This document shows, one piece after another, positions 16,566-26,057 of a stretch of DNA of 64,000 bases. The notes below the pieces were generated by a model, which worked only from the letters and a program-made list of their open reading frames with translations, ran no database searches and was not told the origin of the DNA. The stretch's first letter is position 1. Every line of letters begins with the position of its first letter. The DNA comes from an uncultured Bacteroidales bacterium. Lineage in GTDB: Bacteria; Bacteroidota; Bacteroidia; Bacteroidales; UBA932. The stretch is from positions 109,483 to 173,482 of the forward strand of contig ONEF01000005.1 of the NCBI GenBank assembly GCA_900316795.1, given 5' to 3'. A program made the translations under genes and the position numbers.

Positions 16566-18767
16566 ATGACAAAGAATTTCAAATCTTACATTTTGAGTGC
16601 TTTGGCAGTAGCTGCCGTAGCACTTTCCGGTTGTTCAAAGAACGACGAGGGAATGCCTGAGGTTCAGAAGAAGGACTTTTCCGTAACCCTTTCCGGAGTA
16701 TCAACCAAGACTACTAACGATGGCATGTCCACCCTTTGGGCAGCAAACGATGCCATCAACCTCTTCCATGCCGCTCTTGGAGGAGAAGAAATGACCTACG
16801 TCAGCGATGGTAAATTCTCCACTTCACAGAGCGGAACTACCGCTGTCTTTACCGGTGATCTTGAAGCAAGCTTTGACGAGACAAAGACCTATAACTGGTA
16901 CGCTTTCTATCCTTATGTCAGCCAGAAAACTGATCCTGAAAGCACTTCAGCCGGTTATACTTATGTAGGCGGGCGTTCAGACAGGGCTCAGATCCAGAAA
17001 GGAAACAACAGCACCGAGCACATCGCAGGAACAAATTATCCTATTGCAGGCGTTATGGAAAAGGTAGCTGGGACAGAAAAGCCAGTGATTTACATGAGGC
17101 ATCTGTCTTCTCTCGTTGCCGTGAAGGTTACCAACGGATTGAAGGCTGATCCTATAACTGTCACCAGGGTTTCCATTACAACAGACGGAGAGGACATCGT
17201 AGGTCAGTATTACATTGATTTTACCAATCCTTACAATCCGGTCTTTACTCCTTATGCACCATCTCAGGGTAGTCGAGTAAGTAACACGGCAAATTTGGAA
17301 GTAACAGACGGAGAGGCTATTGCAGCTGGAGAGTCAGCTACGTTCTATCTTGCGATAAAGCCTTTCACAGTTAACGAAGGAGATGACTTCACAGTTTCTG
17401 TAACTGCCACCAACGGTGCGCAGGAAAAGGTTATCTCCGCCCCTAAGAATTACACATTTGCAGCCGGTAAGAAGAAGACCATCAACTTCACTTACGACAA
17501 GTCAGAAGTCATCTACGACTTTACCACCGTCGCTGAGCTCAATGCACTGAAAACTTCTACCCCCACATCTCACATAGGTAAGCTTACCAATGCCGTTGTT
17601 TCATTTGTTCCTGACGGAAAGAACGCTGTTATAAAAGACGCTACCGGTTCTGTTCTTTACTACTTGGACGGAGGTGGAATGACATTGAAGCAGGGTCAGA
17701 CAATCAATGGAGATGTAAACGTTACACTTACTACCTACAACAATTGCAGTGAAGTTACAGCATTCAATGCAACGGTATCAGGAGGAGGAGCTGTAGTAGA
17801 ACCTCAAACCGTTACTTTGGCTGATCTTGTAGGTAATCTGGAGACTTGGCAGAACGCTTATGTAAAGGTAACTGAAGGCCTTGAGGTTACGGCAATTAAC
17901 GGCAAAAACATAACCGTGAAGAAAGGTTCCAATACCTATGTGGTTTATTCTGCAGCCGCCGCCGTTTCCGGCTTAGCTGTTGGGGATGTCATAACTTCAG
18001 TTGTCGGAACCATTGCTAACTTCAGTGGCAATGACCAGATCAAAGCCTGGAAAGTTGCAGACATTGAATTTACCCACACTGCCACCAAGCACAAAGTAAC
18101 TTACACCCAGCCTGCAACAGGTGGTACTTTCTATGTATGCTATGCTAGCAACAGCAGTACTGAAATCAAATCCGGCGATGAGGTTATGGAAGGCGAAGTT
18201 GTTACTATTCAGGCAACTCCGGCATCTGGCTTCAAGTTCAACAAATGGACTGTAACCGGAGCAACTCCTGGTGATGCCACTAAGGCTACCACCTCATTTA
18301 CCATGGGAAGTGAGGATGTAACCATTGCAGCGGACTTTGTTTCATCATCAACTTTGGTTTTGACAATGACGATGGAAAACTATGTAGCGGTTAATCATTG
18401 TACTCTTTCTGAAGGGAGTAGTGTGACAAATTATCCTACCCTGGCTTTAAACAGCGTTGTTACTATGTCAACTTCTGGAACAGGAAACTGCGGATCATTC
18501 TGGGGAGCAACCGATACTCAGTGGAGATTGTATCAGAATAAGAACGGTGACGTAACGATCTCTGTATCTGCCGGTCATACCCTCAAGGCAGTACAATTCA
18601 CTTATAGTGTATCTAATACTGGAACGCTGAAGGATGGCAGCACAGTGGTTGCTTCCGGAACCAAAGTTAACTTGTCTGGCACATCAAAAACATTTACTGT
18701 TGGCAACACTACTTCAGCAACAAATGGACAGGTAAGGATTACCGCCGTTCAAGTTGAATACGAATAA
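16566..18767 (+). CDS. Fimbrillin-like multidomain surface lipoprotein
   Basis: A 733-residue protein with a lipoprotein signal (lipobox LSGC at about residue 23). Apparent domains in order: a fimbrillin/Mfa-like N-terminal domain (about 35-305), an OB-fold-like region (about 315-510), an InlB B-repeat/bacterial-repeat type domain (about 512-592, with the GFKFNKWTV signature) and a C-terminal beta domain ending VQVEYE. Such proteins are exported to the outer face of the outer membrane as adhesins or fimbrial tips. It follows the small peptide gene by 12 bases. Unlike the two related units downstream, no nuclease domain follows. A rho-independent terminator lies 80 bases after the stop. Confidence 0.82.
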   Translation: MTKNFKSYILSALAVAAVALSGCSKNDEGMPEVQKKDFSVTLSGVSTKTTNDGMSTLWAANDAINLFHAALGGEEMTYVSDGKFSTSQSGTTAVFTGDLEASFDETKTYNWYAFYPYVSQKTDPESTSAGYTYVGGRSDRAQIQKGNNSTEHIAGTNYPIAGVMEKVAGTEKPVIYMRHLSSLVAVKVTNGLKADPITVTRVSITTDGEDIVGQYYIDFTNPYNPVFTPYAPSQGSRVSNTANLEVTDGEAIAAGESATFYLAIKPFTVNEGDDFTVSVTATNGAQEKVISAPKNYTFAAGKKKTINFTYDKSEVIYDFTTVAELNALKTSTPTSHIGKLTNAVVSFVPDGKNAVIKDATGSVLYYLDGGGMTLKQGQTINGDVNVTLTTYNNCSEVTAFNATVSGGGAVVEPQTVTLADLVGNLETWQNAYVKVTEGLEVTAINGKNITVKKGSNTYVVYSAAAAVSGLAVGDVITSVVGTIANFSGNDQIKAWKVADIEFTHTATKHKVTYTQPATGGTFYVCYASNSSTEIKSGDEVMEGEVVTIQATPASGFKFNKWTVTGATPGDATKATTSFTMGSEDVTIAADFVSSSTLVLTMTMENYVAVNHCTLSEGSSVTNYPTLALNSVVTMSTSGTGNCGSFWGATDTQWRLYQNKNGDVTISVSAGHTLKAVQFTYSVSNTGTLKDGSTVVASGTKVNLSGTSKTFTVGNTTSATNGQVRITAVQVEYE

Positions 18768-18840
18768 AAAGGGAAGATCCCTGTTCGATAAGAGCCTGAA
18801 CGCAGAATATGCGATAATCTTTGAAGAATACACTTTTAAA

Positions 18841-18877
18841 AAAAAACGGGTGGGACGCAAATCCCACCCGTTTTTTT
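18841..18877. terminator. Bidirectional rho-independent terminator
   Basis: CGGGTGGGA (18847-18855) pairs with TCCCACCCG (18862-18870), flanked by A-run and T-run so the stem extends to about 15 bp with a 6-base loop. It serves the rightward lipoprotein gene and the leftward fic gene. Confidence 0.92.
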
Positions 18878-18897
18878 ATATCAAGATTATCTGCAAA

Positions 18898-20007
18898 TCA
18901 ATCGCTGAGAATATTCATTAGTTCAGTATTGAGCCAGATAAATTCTTTGCCGATTTTTTCCTTTGCAAGAAAGCCTAAGTTCTCAAGTTCTGACAAATAT
19001 TTCTTGGCCGTATTCACGCTCTTGATTTTGTCAGATAAAAGATTCTTGGGACGAATATATGGCTGCTCAAAAAGCTTGTGGACTTCAAGCCTGGACGGGG
19101 CGATCTTATTATCACGGATAAGATTTTGTGTCTTTTCAATAAGAGACTTGATTCTGAGAATCTTGTCCGTTGTATATTCTGCAGTTTGGGAAACTGAGTC
19201 GAGCATGAACAAGACAAAACTCTTCCAGTCTCGCATACCAGTAACACCGCTTAATGCTTGGTAATAAGCATCTTTGTTCTGAAGAATATAGGAACTGAGG
19301 TATAGTATAGGAAGATCCAGTATTCTCTTCTGAATAAGATACAGGATACAGAGAATTCTTCCGGTTCTGCCATTGCCGTCTCTGAACGGATGGATTGCCT
19401 CAAACTGATAATGAGCAAATATCATCTTCAAAAGAGGATCTAACGGGTAAGATTCATCATCGTTCAGGAACTTCAACAGCTCTCCCATTTTTTTTTCTAC
19501 AATACCCTTTCCACGTGGCGGAGTATAAACTGTGTCTGCTATCAAAGAACCCCATCCACGCTTCTTGATGACGATTTCAGCTTGATATGGACGAATGCCA
19601 TCCATTGAGTTCTTGACAATACGATACACATTTACAATTGTATCAATTGTCATAGCATTCTCTTTTGCAATTCCCTGAAAACCCTTCCAAAGGGCCTCTC
19701 TATAATGAAGAATCTCTTTAGCCGGCCCTTCCAGATAGTCATCTTCTTGGTACGAAAGAGATTTATACAACTCATCGTCTGTTGTAAAGATGTTCTCAAT
19801 GGCGCTACTGGCTTTTGCTTCTCTAAGGGCGATGGTATTGACAAATATGGATTGGTTGGGCAGTGCAGAAGCTAACCCTTTAAGTTCTGAAAGTCTCCTA
19901 CTTGCCGCTACAAGCTTTTTTAAGACATCATCATCCATATACAATTCCTTCTCTGGCGGAAGAGGAGGCAATGCATTGTAAGGGGTATTCCTATCGTATG
20001 GTTCCAT
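18898..20007 (-). CDS. Fic family AMP-transferase with internal inhibitory helix and C-terminal winged helix
   Basis: A 369-residue class II-type Fic protein. An N-terminal helix (about 67-72, SSAIEN) matches the inhibitory (S/T)xxxE(G/N) motif. The catalytic HPFRDGNGRTGR is complete at 206-217 and a beta-hairpin flap precedes it. The C-terminal 80 residues look like a winged helix (LSDKIKSVNTAKKYLSELENLGFLAK). Fic enzymes transfer AMP to Ser/Thr/Tyr of targets, and this Fic/DUF4172-like architecture often regulates itself. The ATG at 20007 is chosen because the promoter and four repeated boxes lie directly upstream, whereas the longer frame would run through them. The target is unknown. Confidence 0.93.
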   Translation of the reverse strand: MEPYDRNTPYNALPPLPPEKELYMDDDVLKKLVAASRRLSELKGLASALPNQSIFVNTIALREAKASSAIENIFTTDDELYKSLSYQEDDYLEGPAKEILHYREALWKGFQGIAKENAMTIDTIVNVYRIVKNSMDGIRPYQAEIVIKKRGWGSLIADTVYTPPRGKGIVEKKMGELLKFLNDDESYPLDPLLKMIFAHYQFEAIHPFRDGNGRTGRILCILYLIQKRILDLPILYLSSYILQNKDAYYQALSGVTGMRDWKSFVLFMLDSVSQTAEYTTDKILRIKSLIEKTQNLIRDNKIAPSRLEVHKLFEQPYIRPKNLLSDKIKSVNTAKKYLSELENLGFLAKEKIGKEFIWLNTELMNILSD

Positions 20008-20009
20008 TT

Positions 20010-20076
20010 TTTGACAGATCTTCTTCCAAATGTCAAAAATATACAAAATTTGACAGATAGCAAAATACCTGTCAAA
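20010..20076 (-). promoter_or_regulatory. fic promoter overlapped by a double operator
   Basis: On the minus strand TTTG (plus 20061-20064) and TATTTTTG (plus 20034-20041) are separated by exactly 19 bases, a textbook Bacteroidetes promoter. Four boxes overlay it: TTTGACA at 20010 and 20049 and TGTCAAA at 20031 and 20070. They form two inverted pairs, each with 21-base spacing between box starts, or two helical turns. The C-terminal winged helix of the Fic protein is an obvious candidate ligand, giving autoregulation (inferred). Confidence 0.7.
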
Positions 20077-20376
20077 AAACCTCTGGTCATTGGAATGTAA
20101 ACAAATCTGGAGCTCCTTCAGGCTGCAAGCAAACTCGCTGACGTTCAGCGATATAAGCACTTTCCTGTGCGCCAAATAAAGCACTGGGAAAAGCTTAATA
20201 TGCTAAATCTCAGCTACTTGTCTTGCAGCGCAATTTTTCTCAGCGATTCATCTGAAGCTATTGATATTTTTCCTATCTTTCGCCCAAATATGCGCAATGC
20301 TGCTCTGATCCGGCAGTTGCTCAGCGATGCAAATAATAACTAATAATATAAACAATAAATTAAAATTTAAGCATTT

Positions 20377-20532
20377 ATGAAAACAAAAACAGTTCTGCAC
20401 GAGGGCTATGAAGCCCCACAGTGCAAAGTGTACCGCATTACAGTTGAGTCTGTGATTGCAGGTAGTGATGGCTATGGAGATTCCGGTGAGGCCGGTGGAG
20501 ACCTCGGTGGAGGAAGTGAATATGACCTTTAA
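20377..20532 (+). CDS. Small glycine-rich acidic peptide gene, unit 2
   Basis: A 51-residue peptide with ATG at 20377 and stop at 20532. It contains GYEAPQCKVYRITVESVIAGS, matching the Y-x-(A/T)-P-x-(V/C)-(E/K) core and the ES-x-I-x-x-S element of the small genes at 16401 and 26160, and a Gly/Asp-rich tail. The next lipoprotein gene starts 13 bases later. The region upstream (20080-20376) has no other gene, only two CTCAGCGAT copies and one TTCAGCGAT. An imperfect promoter TATCTTTC is near 20274. Confidence 0.72.
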   Translation: MKTKTVLHEGYEAPQCKVYRITVESVIAGSDGYGDSGEAGGDLGGGSEYDL

Positions 20533-20545
20533 AATGTGTTAGGGT

Positions 20546-22633
20546 ATGAAAAAGTTATTTAGAGCAACATTTGCAATTGCATTGACTTCAATGCTTCTTT
20601 TCTCATGTAGTAAGGCAGAGAAAACAATAATTCCCGATGAGGACAATCTTTTAAAGGTTACTATCATAGCTGGTAACCCTCAAGTTGATCCAGGAACTAA
20701 AACTGAAATTCAGGGTACAACTCCTTATTGGTCAGTAGGTGATGCAATCGGTGTGTCAAATGGCACTACTTCAAACGATCAATTTACTACTTCAATTGAG
20801 AGCGCTTCTTCAACGGCAACATTCACTGGTCAGACAGTTTCTGGTACCTTATACGCATATTACCCATATACTTCAAATGGGGTTGAAAATGGTGCAAAGG
20901 TAGATATTCCAGCTAATCAGAATCCTACGCCAACATCCTTTGATGGCAAGGCTGATGTGATGGTTGCCAAATCTTTTGTCATCGATCCTCAAAATACAAC
21001 AGTTTCCGGATTACAGTTCAAGCGTCTTGGAGCTGTGGTAAAGATTGTCCTCAAGGATAATACAACAGGACATGTTCTTGCTGAACAGCATCCAAGTGTT
21101 ATTTCCCTTCAAACTTCTGGAGAGAGTGACGTCCTCGCAGGAAGGCAGAAAGTTGATATGGTAAATCAGAGTTTGGGAGAAATATATTACAACGGATCAA
21201 ACAAGGTTACAGCAAATTACACATCATCAACCCATTTTCTGATTAACAGCACAAACGCAGCATACGTTGTTGTTCACCCAAGAAAACTTACAGCTGGTAC
21301 TACTCTTACGGTTAGTGCAAGCACAGAAGATTACGAGATTAGCAAGGTTATAACTATTCCTGCGGGAGGAATTAACCTGGAAGCAGGCAAGATTACAACC
21401 CTTAACATTGGTCTTTCTGACGCTCAGGTAACTGCCAGCAGTTCAGGTCTTGCCCTTCCTTTTGTTGATGACTTCAGCTGGCAGACTGCTACATCTGAAA
21501 AAGGCTTAACAGATGAAGATGTCGATGACAAATGGTCTGCATTTGAGAGAGCATATGCAGGCAAGGCGGCAGGAGCTGTTCGTATAGGAACCAGTTCAGC
21601 TACGGGACATCTGACAACAGCAGAATTGGATTTAAGCAGCGCTTTCCATGTTATCGTATCAGCATATGCTTATAATGCGGGCGATGACAGCAAAATAGAG
21701 GTTGTTGTTGATGGCGAAACTACAAAGATTGCAGAAGAGTCAATGACATCAACCACAACAGCAACTGACTATATCTTCAATTTTGATGCAGCTACAAACA
21801 AATCCAAGGTTAAAATAACAACTAACCAAAAGCGTGCGATTCTGACTAATGTTCAGATAATTAGCGGAACTTATGTATTCCCTCCTGTTATCAATGTAAC
21901 TACTGCTACTCCTATTTCAGTTGCCAATACAGCAAGCACCGGCAATGTTATTGCGTACACCATAAACAACCCTGTTACTGGAGTTTCTTTGACTGCTTCT
22001 TCTACAGATTCTTGGATTAGCAACATTGCAGTTGCTTCAGGCCAGGTTACATTTAATGTTGCCGCTCAAACATCTGGTGCCCCTGCAAGGTCTGGAATCA
22101 TCACTCTTAGCTATACTGGCGCTCCAGATGTAGAAGTAGTGGTTAACCAGGCTGCAGGTGCTGGGGCCGTGTCTAACTCATATTCCATGACACCTAATAG
22201 CGAAAGTACTGGCCGCACTGAAACAAGTTACATCACATCAATGACTAGCTTCACTTATGGCGGAATCGCTTGGAATATGAACCAGTGGAATCCTAGCAAT
22301 CTTCAAATTAAAACAAATCAAGGTTCAGCTGCTAATGAGTTCAGGTTCTATAATACAAGTGCTTTTCCAGGTCGAATAACAAAAGTGGTTATAACCTTCT
22401 CCGCTTTAACGGTTTCAGATGCTTCTAAATTGATGTTCTTAGGTGGAACCTCTGAAGTTACCGCTACTACAGGGGGTACTGCTGGTACGTGGGATGCAAC
22501 AAATAAAACACTGACATGGACTCCTGCTGCCACGGATAAATTTACCTACTTTGCTTTTTATCAAAATGGTAAAGCAGCTTCAGGAACAAATAAACTTGCT
22601 ACATCAAATGCTATAGTAGTTACCTACGAATGA
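20546..22633 (+). CDS. Fimbrillin-like/BACON surface lipoprotein, followed in frame by a nuclease
   Basis: A 695-residue protein with lipobox LLFSC (about residue 21). It has a fimbrillin-like N-terminal domain (about 35-290), a jelly-roll/cleaved-adhesin-like domain (about 300-445), a BACON domain (about 448-545, with SWISNIAVASGQVTFNV) and a C-terminal domain ending VVTYE. The stop is a lone TGA (22631-22633). The same frame then stays open through a Gly/Ser linker into a full nuclease domain. The related gene at 26346 has BACON and nuclease fused, so this may be one gene broken by a nonsense codon. Alternatively it is a true end, since the 16566 lipoprotein ends in a similar VEYE. Confidence 0.78.
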   Translation: MKKLFRATFAIALTSMLLFSCSKAEKTIIPDEDNLLKVTIIAGNPQVDPGTKTEIQGTTPYWSVGDAIGVSNGTTSNDQFTTSIESASSTATFTGQTVSGTLYAYYPYTSNGVENGAKVDIPANQNPTPTSFDGKADVMVAKSFVIDPQNTTVSGLQFKRLGAVVKIVLKDNTTGHVLAEQHPSVISLQTSGESDVLAGRQKVDMVNQSLGEIYYNGSNKVTANYTSSTHFLINSTNAAYVVVHPRKLTAGTTLTVSASTEDYEISKVITIPAGGINLEAGKITTLNIGLSDAQVTASSSGLALPFVDDFSWQTATSEKGLTDEDVDDKWSAFERAYAGKAAGAVRIGTSSATGHLTTAELDLSSAFHVIVSAYAYNAGDDSKIEVVVDGETTKIAEESMTSTTTATDYIFNFDAATNKSKVKITTNQKRAILTNVQIISGTYVFPPVINVTTATPISVANTASTGNVIAYTINNPVTGVSLTASSTDSWISNIAVASGQVTFNVAAQTSGAPARSGIITLSYTGAPDVEVVVNQAAGAGAVSNSYSMTPNSESTGRTETSYITSMTSFTYGGIAWNMNQWNPSNLQIKTNQGSAANEFRFYNTSAFPGRITKVVITFSALTVSDASKLMFLGGTSEVTATTGGTAGTWDATNKTLTWTPAATDKFTYFAFYQNGKAASGTNKLATSNAIVVTYE

Positions 22634-23629
22634 AGTGAATCCGGAGGGGGAGACTCCGGAGGGTCTGGTGAGGACCTGGCTGTGACGGGATGGTTGGAAC
22701 TGCCTAGCGGGGCTGGCTTTGGAGCCAGCTCTGCTGTGGCGTCCAACAGTTCATACTACAAAGGTGTGCTGTACGGAGGCGGAACTCAGACAGGAGTAGG
22801 TACCAACAGGAACTATTCCTATCTGTACCAGTATAGTACATACACATCCTTGTGGGTTGCATATCCGCTGTATTCTGGTGTGATGAGCAGCAACACTATG
22901 GTTGAGAGAGCTGCACCGGACTGGAGCAGTGCTCAGGCACGTTACGGTTGGGGGCAGACAATGTCCAGCAATGCAGGAACTACGGAATGGAAGAAGAATC
23001 CATTCATAGACGAGGCCAAGCAAGTGAATGTCTGGGAAGGCAGTGGCGGCGTCAGTTACAATGTGAATCTGGGTGATACCACATGGTCTTCTACGCAGGG
23101 CTCTGACTATTATGCCAGAGGGCACCAGATTCCTAACGCTGACCGCAGTGAGGACTCCAAGTATCAGACAGAAACCTACTATGCGACCAACTCCACCCCT
23201 CAGATCCAGAACAAGTTCAACTCTTCTATATGGAGCAGTCTGGAAACGGCTGTGAGAAGCTGCGCAAGAGGGACTGATACTGTTTATGTTGTAACCGGTG
23301 CTGCATTCCGGAAAGGAAGTACATCAGAAGAAATAACCTATATCCATCCTAAAGGAGATCCGAACAAGAGAGTTCCGGTGCCTAACTATTACTGGAAGGT
23401 TTTGCTGAAGGTGAAGTGGAGCGGTGAAGGAAAAGTCTCCTCAGCGATGGCGGTAGGAGTGTGGATTCCCCATCAGCAGTATGAAAAATCCTCAAGCTAC
23501 ACTTCCTATGTCTGCAGCGTTTCCCAGATTGAGCAGTGGACAGGGTTCAGCTTCTTTGCAAATCTGCCTTCATCGCTGAAGAGCAGCGCAAAGAGCAACA
23601 GCAACTGGACGACCTTCCAGAACTTCTGA
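22634..23629 (+). pseudogene. DNA/RNA non-specific endonuclease (NUC1) domain, detached from its lipoprotein by one TGA
   Basis: An open frame contiguous and in phase with the 20546 lipoprotein. It begins with a Gly/Ser/Asp linker (SESGGGDSGGSGED) directly after the TGA and continues as a complete NUC1 domain with ARGHQIPNADR (catalytic His) and the metal-binding Asn region TNSTPQIQNKFN. As a separate gene it could start at GTG 22682 with a distant GGAGG, giving 315 residues but no signal peptide, which is unlikely for this class. The fused homologue 26346-28850 shows the expected ancestral form. Possible readings are a nonsense mutation, TGA readthrough, or an independently translated cytoplasmic nuclease. 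I favour a broken fusion. Confidence 0.7.
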
Positions 23630-23653
23630 TTCCCAATCGCGGAGAAAGATAAA

Positions 23654-23684
23654 GGCTCGGCAAACAGAACTGCCGGGCCTTTTG
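23654..23684 (+). terminator. Rho-independent terminator after the nuclease frame
   Basis: GGCTCGGCA (23654-23662) pairs with TGCCGGGCC (23671-23679) with one G-T pair, then a short T-run. Confidence 0.75.
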
Positions 23685-23821
23685 CTGTTATATCTGATCG
23701 GAGGCTCAAATAAACAGGATTCCATTGAGGGTCTCTGCTTGAGGGCTTAACATATTATAAAGAGCGTCCGGCATTTGGATTCTGCCGGACACTTTTATAA
23801 GAGACTTTTGGGTGTTAGAGT

Positions 23822-24298
23822 TTAAGAGTTTTTGAGAGAGGAGATCTCTTCTGGTGTCAGGCCTGTGCAAATAGATATTGTCTCGAGTGAAATGCCTTGC
23901 TCAAGCATTTTAGCAGCTTTTTCTCTGAGAAATATCCTGTGTCCTATTTCAAGGCCTTCAAGATACCCCTCAATATATGAGTCTACGTAATCATCCGTGT
24001 ATTCTATAGGATCATTTGGTAATGCGGGCTTTGCAAAGTTCTGAATTGTCACGATTATATTAGAACCGTCTGTGCATTTGCAGTACACGTCAACACTCAT
24101 TTTGCAGATAGACTTCAGTGGTATGGGTACGTCTCCGTCTAGGTATTCCAGCTCTTTTATATTCTTGTCGTCAATAAATTTGTTTAAAAGACCGATAAGC
24201 AGCCCTTTGTTGAGTTCGGAGCCGAAGAGTCTCTTGAAGCCCCAATCAGAGGTCGGAATGATGTACCGTTGCCTTTCGTTGTAGATTTGTGACACCAT
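23822..24298 (-). pseudogene. Rpn/PD-(D/E)XK family transposase-like protein, internally deleted
   Basis: 158 residues against about 280-300 for intact members. The N-terminal signature (SDWGFKRLFG, then LEYL and VDVYCKCTDGSNIIVTIQ) is present. The frame then jumps to the C-terminal tail (EGLEIGHRIFLREKAAKMLEQG, TGLTPEEISSL), so the middle of the protein is missing. The catalytic E-x-Q step that normally follows the Asp strand reads T-x-Q here. It therefore looks like a decayed remnant in one continuous frame. Members are recombination-promoting nucleases abundant in Bacteroidetes. Confidence 0.75.
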
Positions 24299-24515
24299 AG
24301 TAACACTATGTTAATGAGTTAAACAAATCCGGAACGGCAAGTGCCGCCCGGCAATGTTACTATTAGTGCCCTGAATCAGGAATCTCAGCAGATTGGCAAA
24401 AAATCAAACGGGGCTCCCCGTAACAGGGTCTCTAAACGACTCCACTCTGCCTCAGCGATTCCCGAAACGCTTGGTGCAAAGATAATGAAAAAACAGAGAT
24501 AATGGCGTGCTATAT

Positions 24516-24558
24516 TCTGCGGAATCTATGAAATTTTTGGAGATTCCGCAGATTATAA
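24516..24558. repeat. 43-bp palindromic repeat, left copy
   Basis: TCTGCGGAATCT (24516-24527) and AGATTCCGCAGA (24541-24552) are perfect inverted arms around a 13-base loop, followed by TTATAA. The whole 43 bases recur without a change at 26015-26057, on the other side of the ATPase gene, in the same orientation. The copy ends 28 bases before the ATG and could also form the transcript leader or an operator. Confidence 0.9.
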
Positions 24559-24586
24559 ATATCTTTACGGCATAGAAATTTTGTTT

Positions 24587-26008
24587 ATGCTTATCGGGAG
24601 AACTGAGGAAATACGTTTATTGAAAGAAGCTTACAAGTCAAGGGAGTCAGAATTTGTTGCAGTGTATGGAAGAAGGCGTGTTGGCAAGACATTTCTCGTA
24701 AGAGAAGTGTTTGACTATTCATTTACTTTTCAGCATTCAGGCATTGCCAACGAATCTATGCGGGTACAACTTGAAGCATTCAAGAGATCTTTAATATCGT
24801 CAGGGGATAAATGCTGTCCTGATATAAAGTCATGGATGGACGCCTTTGAGAGACTAAAGGAGCTGATACGTGCATCCAAGCAGAAAAAGAAGATAGTATT
24901 CATAGATGAAGCCGCTTGGATTGACACTCCAAAATCCGGGTTTGTTTCAGCCCTCGAAAATTTTTGGAATGGCTGGGCCACTGCACGAAAAGACATACTT
25001 CTGGTGATTTGTGCGTCAGCTACATCGTGGATAATCAAGAAAGTTTTCAGAAATAGAGGAGGCCTGCACAATAGAGTTACATACAAAATACCACTGGCCC
25101 CATTCACTTTGAAGGAGTGCGAATTGTACGCAAAAATGCAGGGTTTAAGGCTTAACAGATACCAGTTGCTGAACTTGTATCTGGCAATGGGTGGAGTTGC
25201 TTTGTATTGGAAAATGTTGGACAAGAGGTTTTCCGCAGCTCAGAATATAGACCTCCTTTTCTTTGGCCCTAAAGCCAAATTGCGGGGCGAATTCAATGAA
25301 CTCTATGACTCATTATACAAGAATCCCGAGCCTTATAAGGCTATTATCAATATGCTTGGTCGTACTTCCGGAGGACTTTCTAGGCAGGAGCTCATATCTA
25401 AGTTGGGGGTAAATGACAACGGAGCGTTCTCTGAGAAATTGGAAGAACTGGAAGAGTGCGGATTTATCATCTGCAGCAAGGATTATCCGAAAAACAAGAG
25501 AGATTCCATTTACAAGTTATTTGACAATTACACGATCTTTTATTTCAAGTATATAAAAGAAAACGAGAATATTGACGGGTTTTGGACATCCGCTGCCAAC
25601 AGTCAGGGGGTCAAGGCTTGGAGTGGATTGGCTTTTGAACGAGTATGCTTGCAGCATGTGCCTCAGATAAAGAAAGCTTTAGGAATAGCCGCGGTTGCTT
25701 CCAGGCAACATGGCTGGCATTCAGATTCATCCCGGCTGGAAAAAGGCGAGCATGGAGTTCAAATAGACTTGATCATCGATAGAGCTGACAATATTGTCAA
25801 TTTGTGTGAAATGAAATGGGCGTCGGATGAATATGTCATAGACAAAAAGTATGATGAAGAGCTTAGGCATAAATCTGACGTGTTCTGCAGGCAGACAAAA
25901 ATCAAAAAGGCTGTGCATTTGACAATGATTACAACATTTGGGGTAAAGCATAATATCTATTTCGACAGTATTCAGTCCCAGGTAGTGCTAGACCAGCTTT
26001 TTGAATAA
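24587..26008 (+). CDS. AAA ATPase with C-terminal PD-(D/E)XK (DUF234-type) nuclease-like domain
   Basis: A 473-residue protein starting at ATG 24587 (a TTG two codons earlier is possible). It has Walker A GRRRVGKT at about 28-35, Walker B VFIDEAAW near 105 and a winged-helix region (about 255-300, LSRQELISKLGVNDNGAFSEKLEELEECGFI). The C-terminal domain contains QIDLIIDRADNIVNLCEMKW, with the D...E-x-K active-site spacing of restriction-like nucleases. This is the COG1672-like ATPase group, numerous in archaea and Bacteroidales and of uncertain function. The gene stands alone between two identical 43-bp palindromic repeats, which suggests insertion as a unit. Confidence 0.88.
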   Translation: MLIGRTEEIRLLKEAYKSRESEFVAVYGRRRVGKTFLVREVFDYSFTFQHSGIANESMRVQLEAFKRSLISSGDKCCPDIKSWMDAFERLKELIRASKQKKKIVFIDEAAWIDTPKSGFVSALENFWNGWATARKDILLVICASATSWIIKKVFRNRGGLHNRVTYKIPLAPFTLKECELYAKMQGLRLNRYQLLNLYLAMGGVALYWKMLDKRFSAAQNIDLLFFGPKAKLRGEFNELYDSLYKNPEPYKAIINMLGRTSGGLSRQELISKLGVNDNGAFSEKLEELEECGFIICSKDYPKNKRDSIYKLFDNYTIFYFKYIKENENIDGFWTSAANSQGVKAWSGLAFERVCLQHVPQIKKALGIAAVASRQHGWHSDSSRLEKGEHGVQIDLIIDRADNIVNLCEMKWASDEYVIDKKYDEELRHKSDVFCRQTKIKKAVHLTMITTFGVKHNIYFDSIQSQVVLDQLFE

Positions 26009-26014
26009 TTATAA

Positions 26015-26057
26015 TCTGCGGAATCTATGAAATTTTTGGAGATTCCGCAGATTATAA
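26015..26057. repeat. 43-bp palindromic repeat, right copy
   Basis: Identical to 24516-24558: arms at 26015-26026 and 26040-26051, then TTATAA. It begins 6 bases after the ATPase stop. No T-run follows, so it is a weak candidate as a terminator. Confidence 0.9.
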
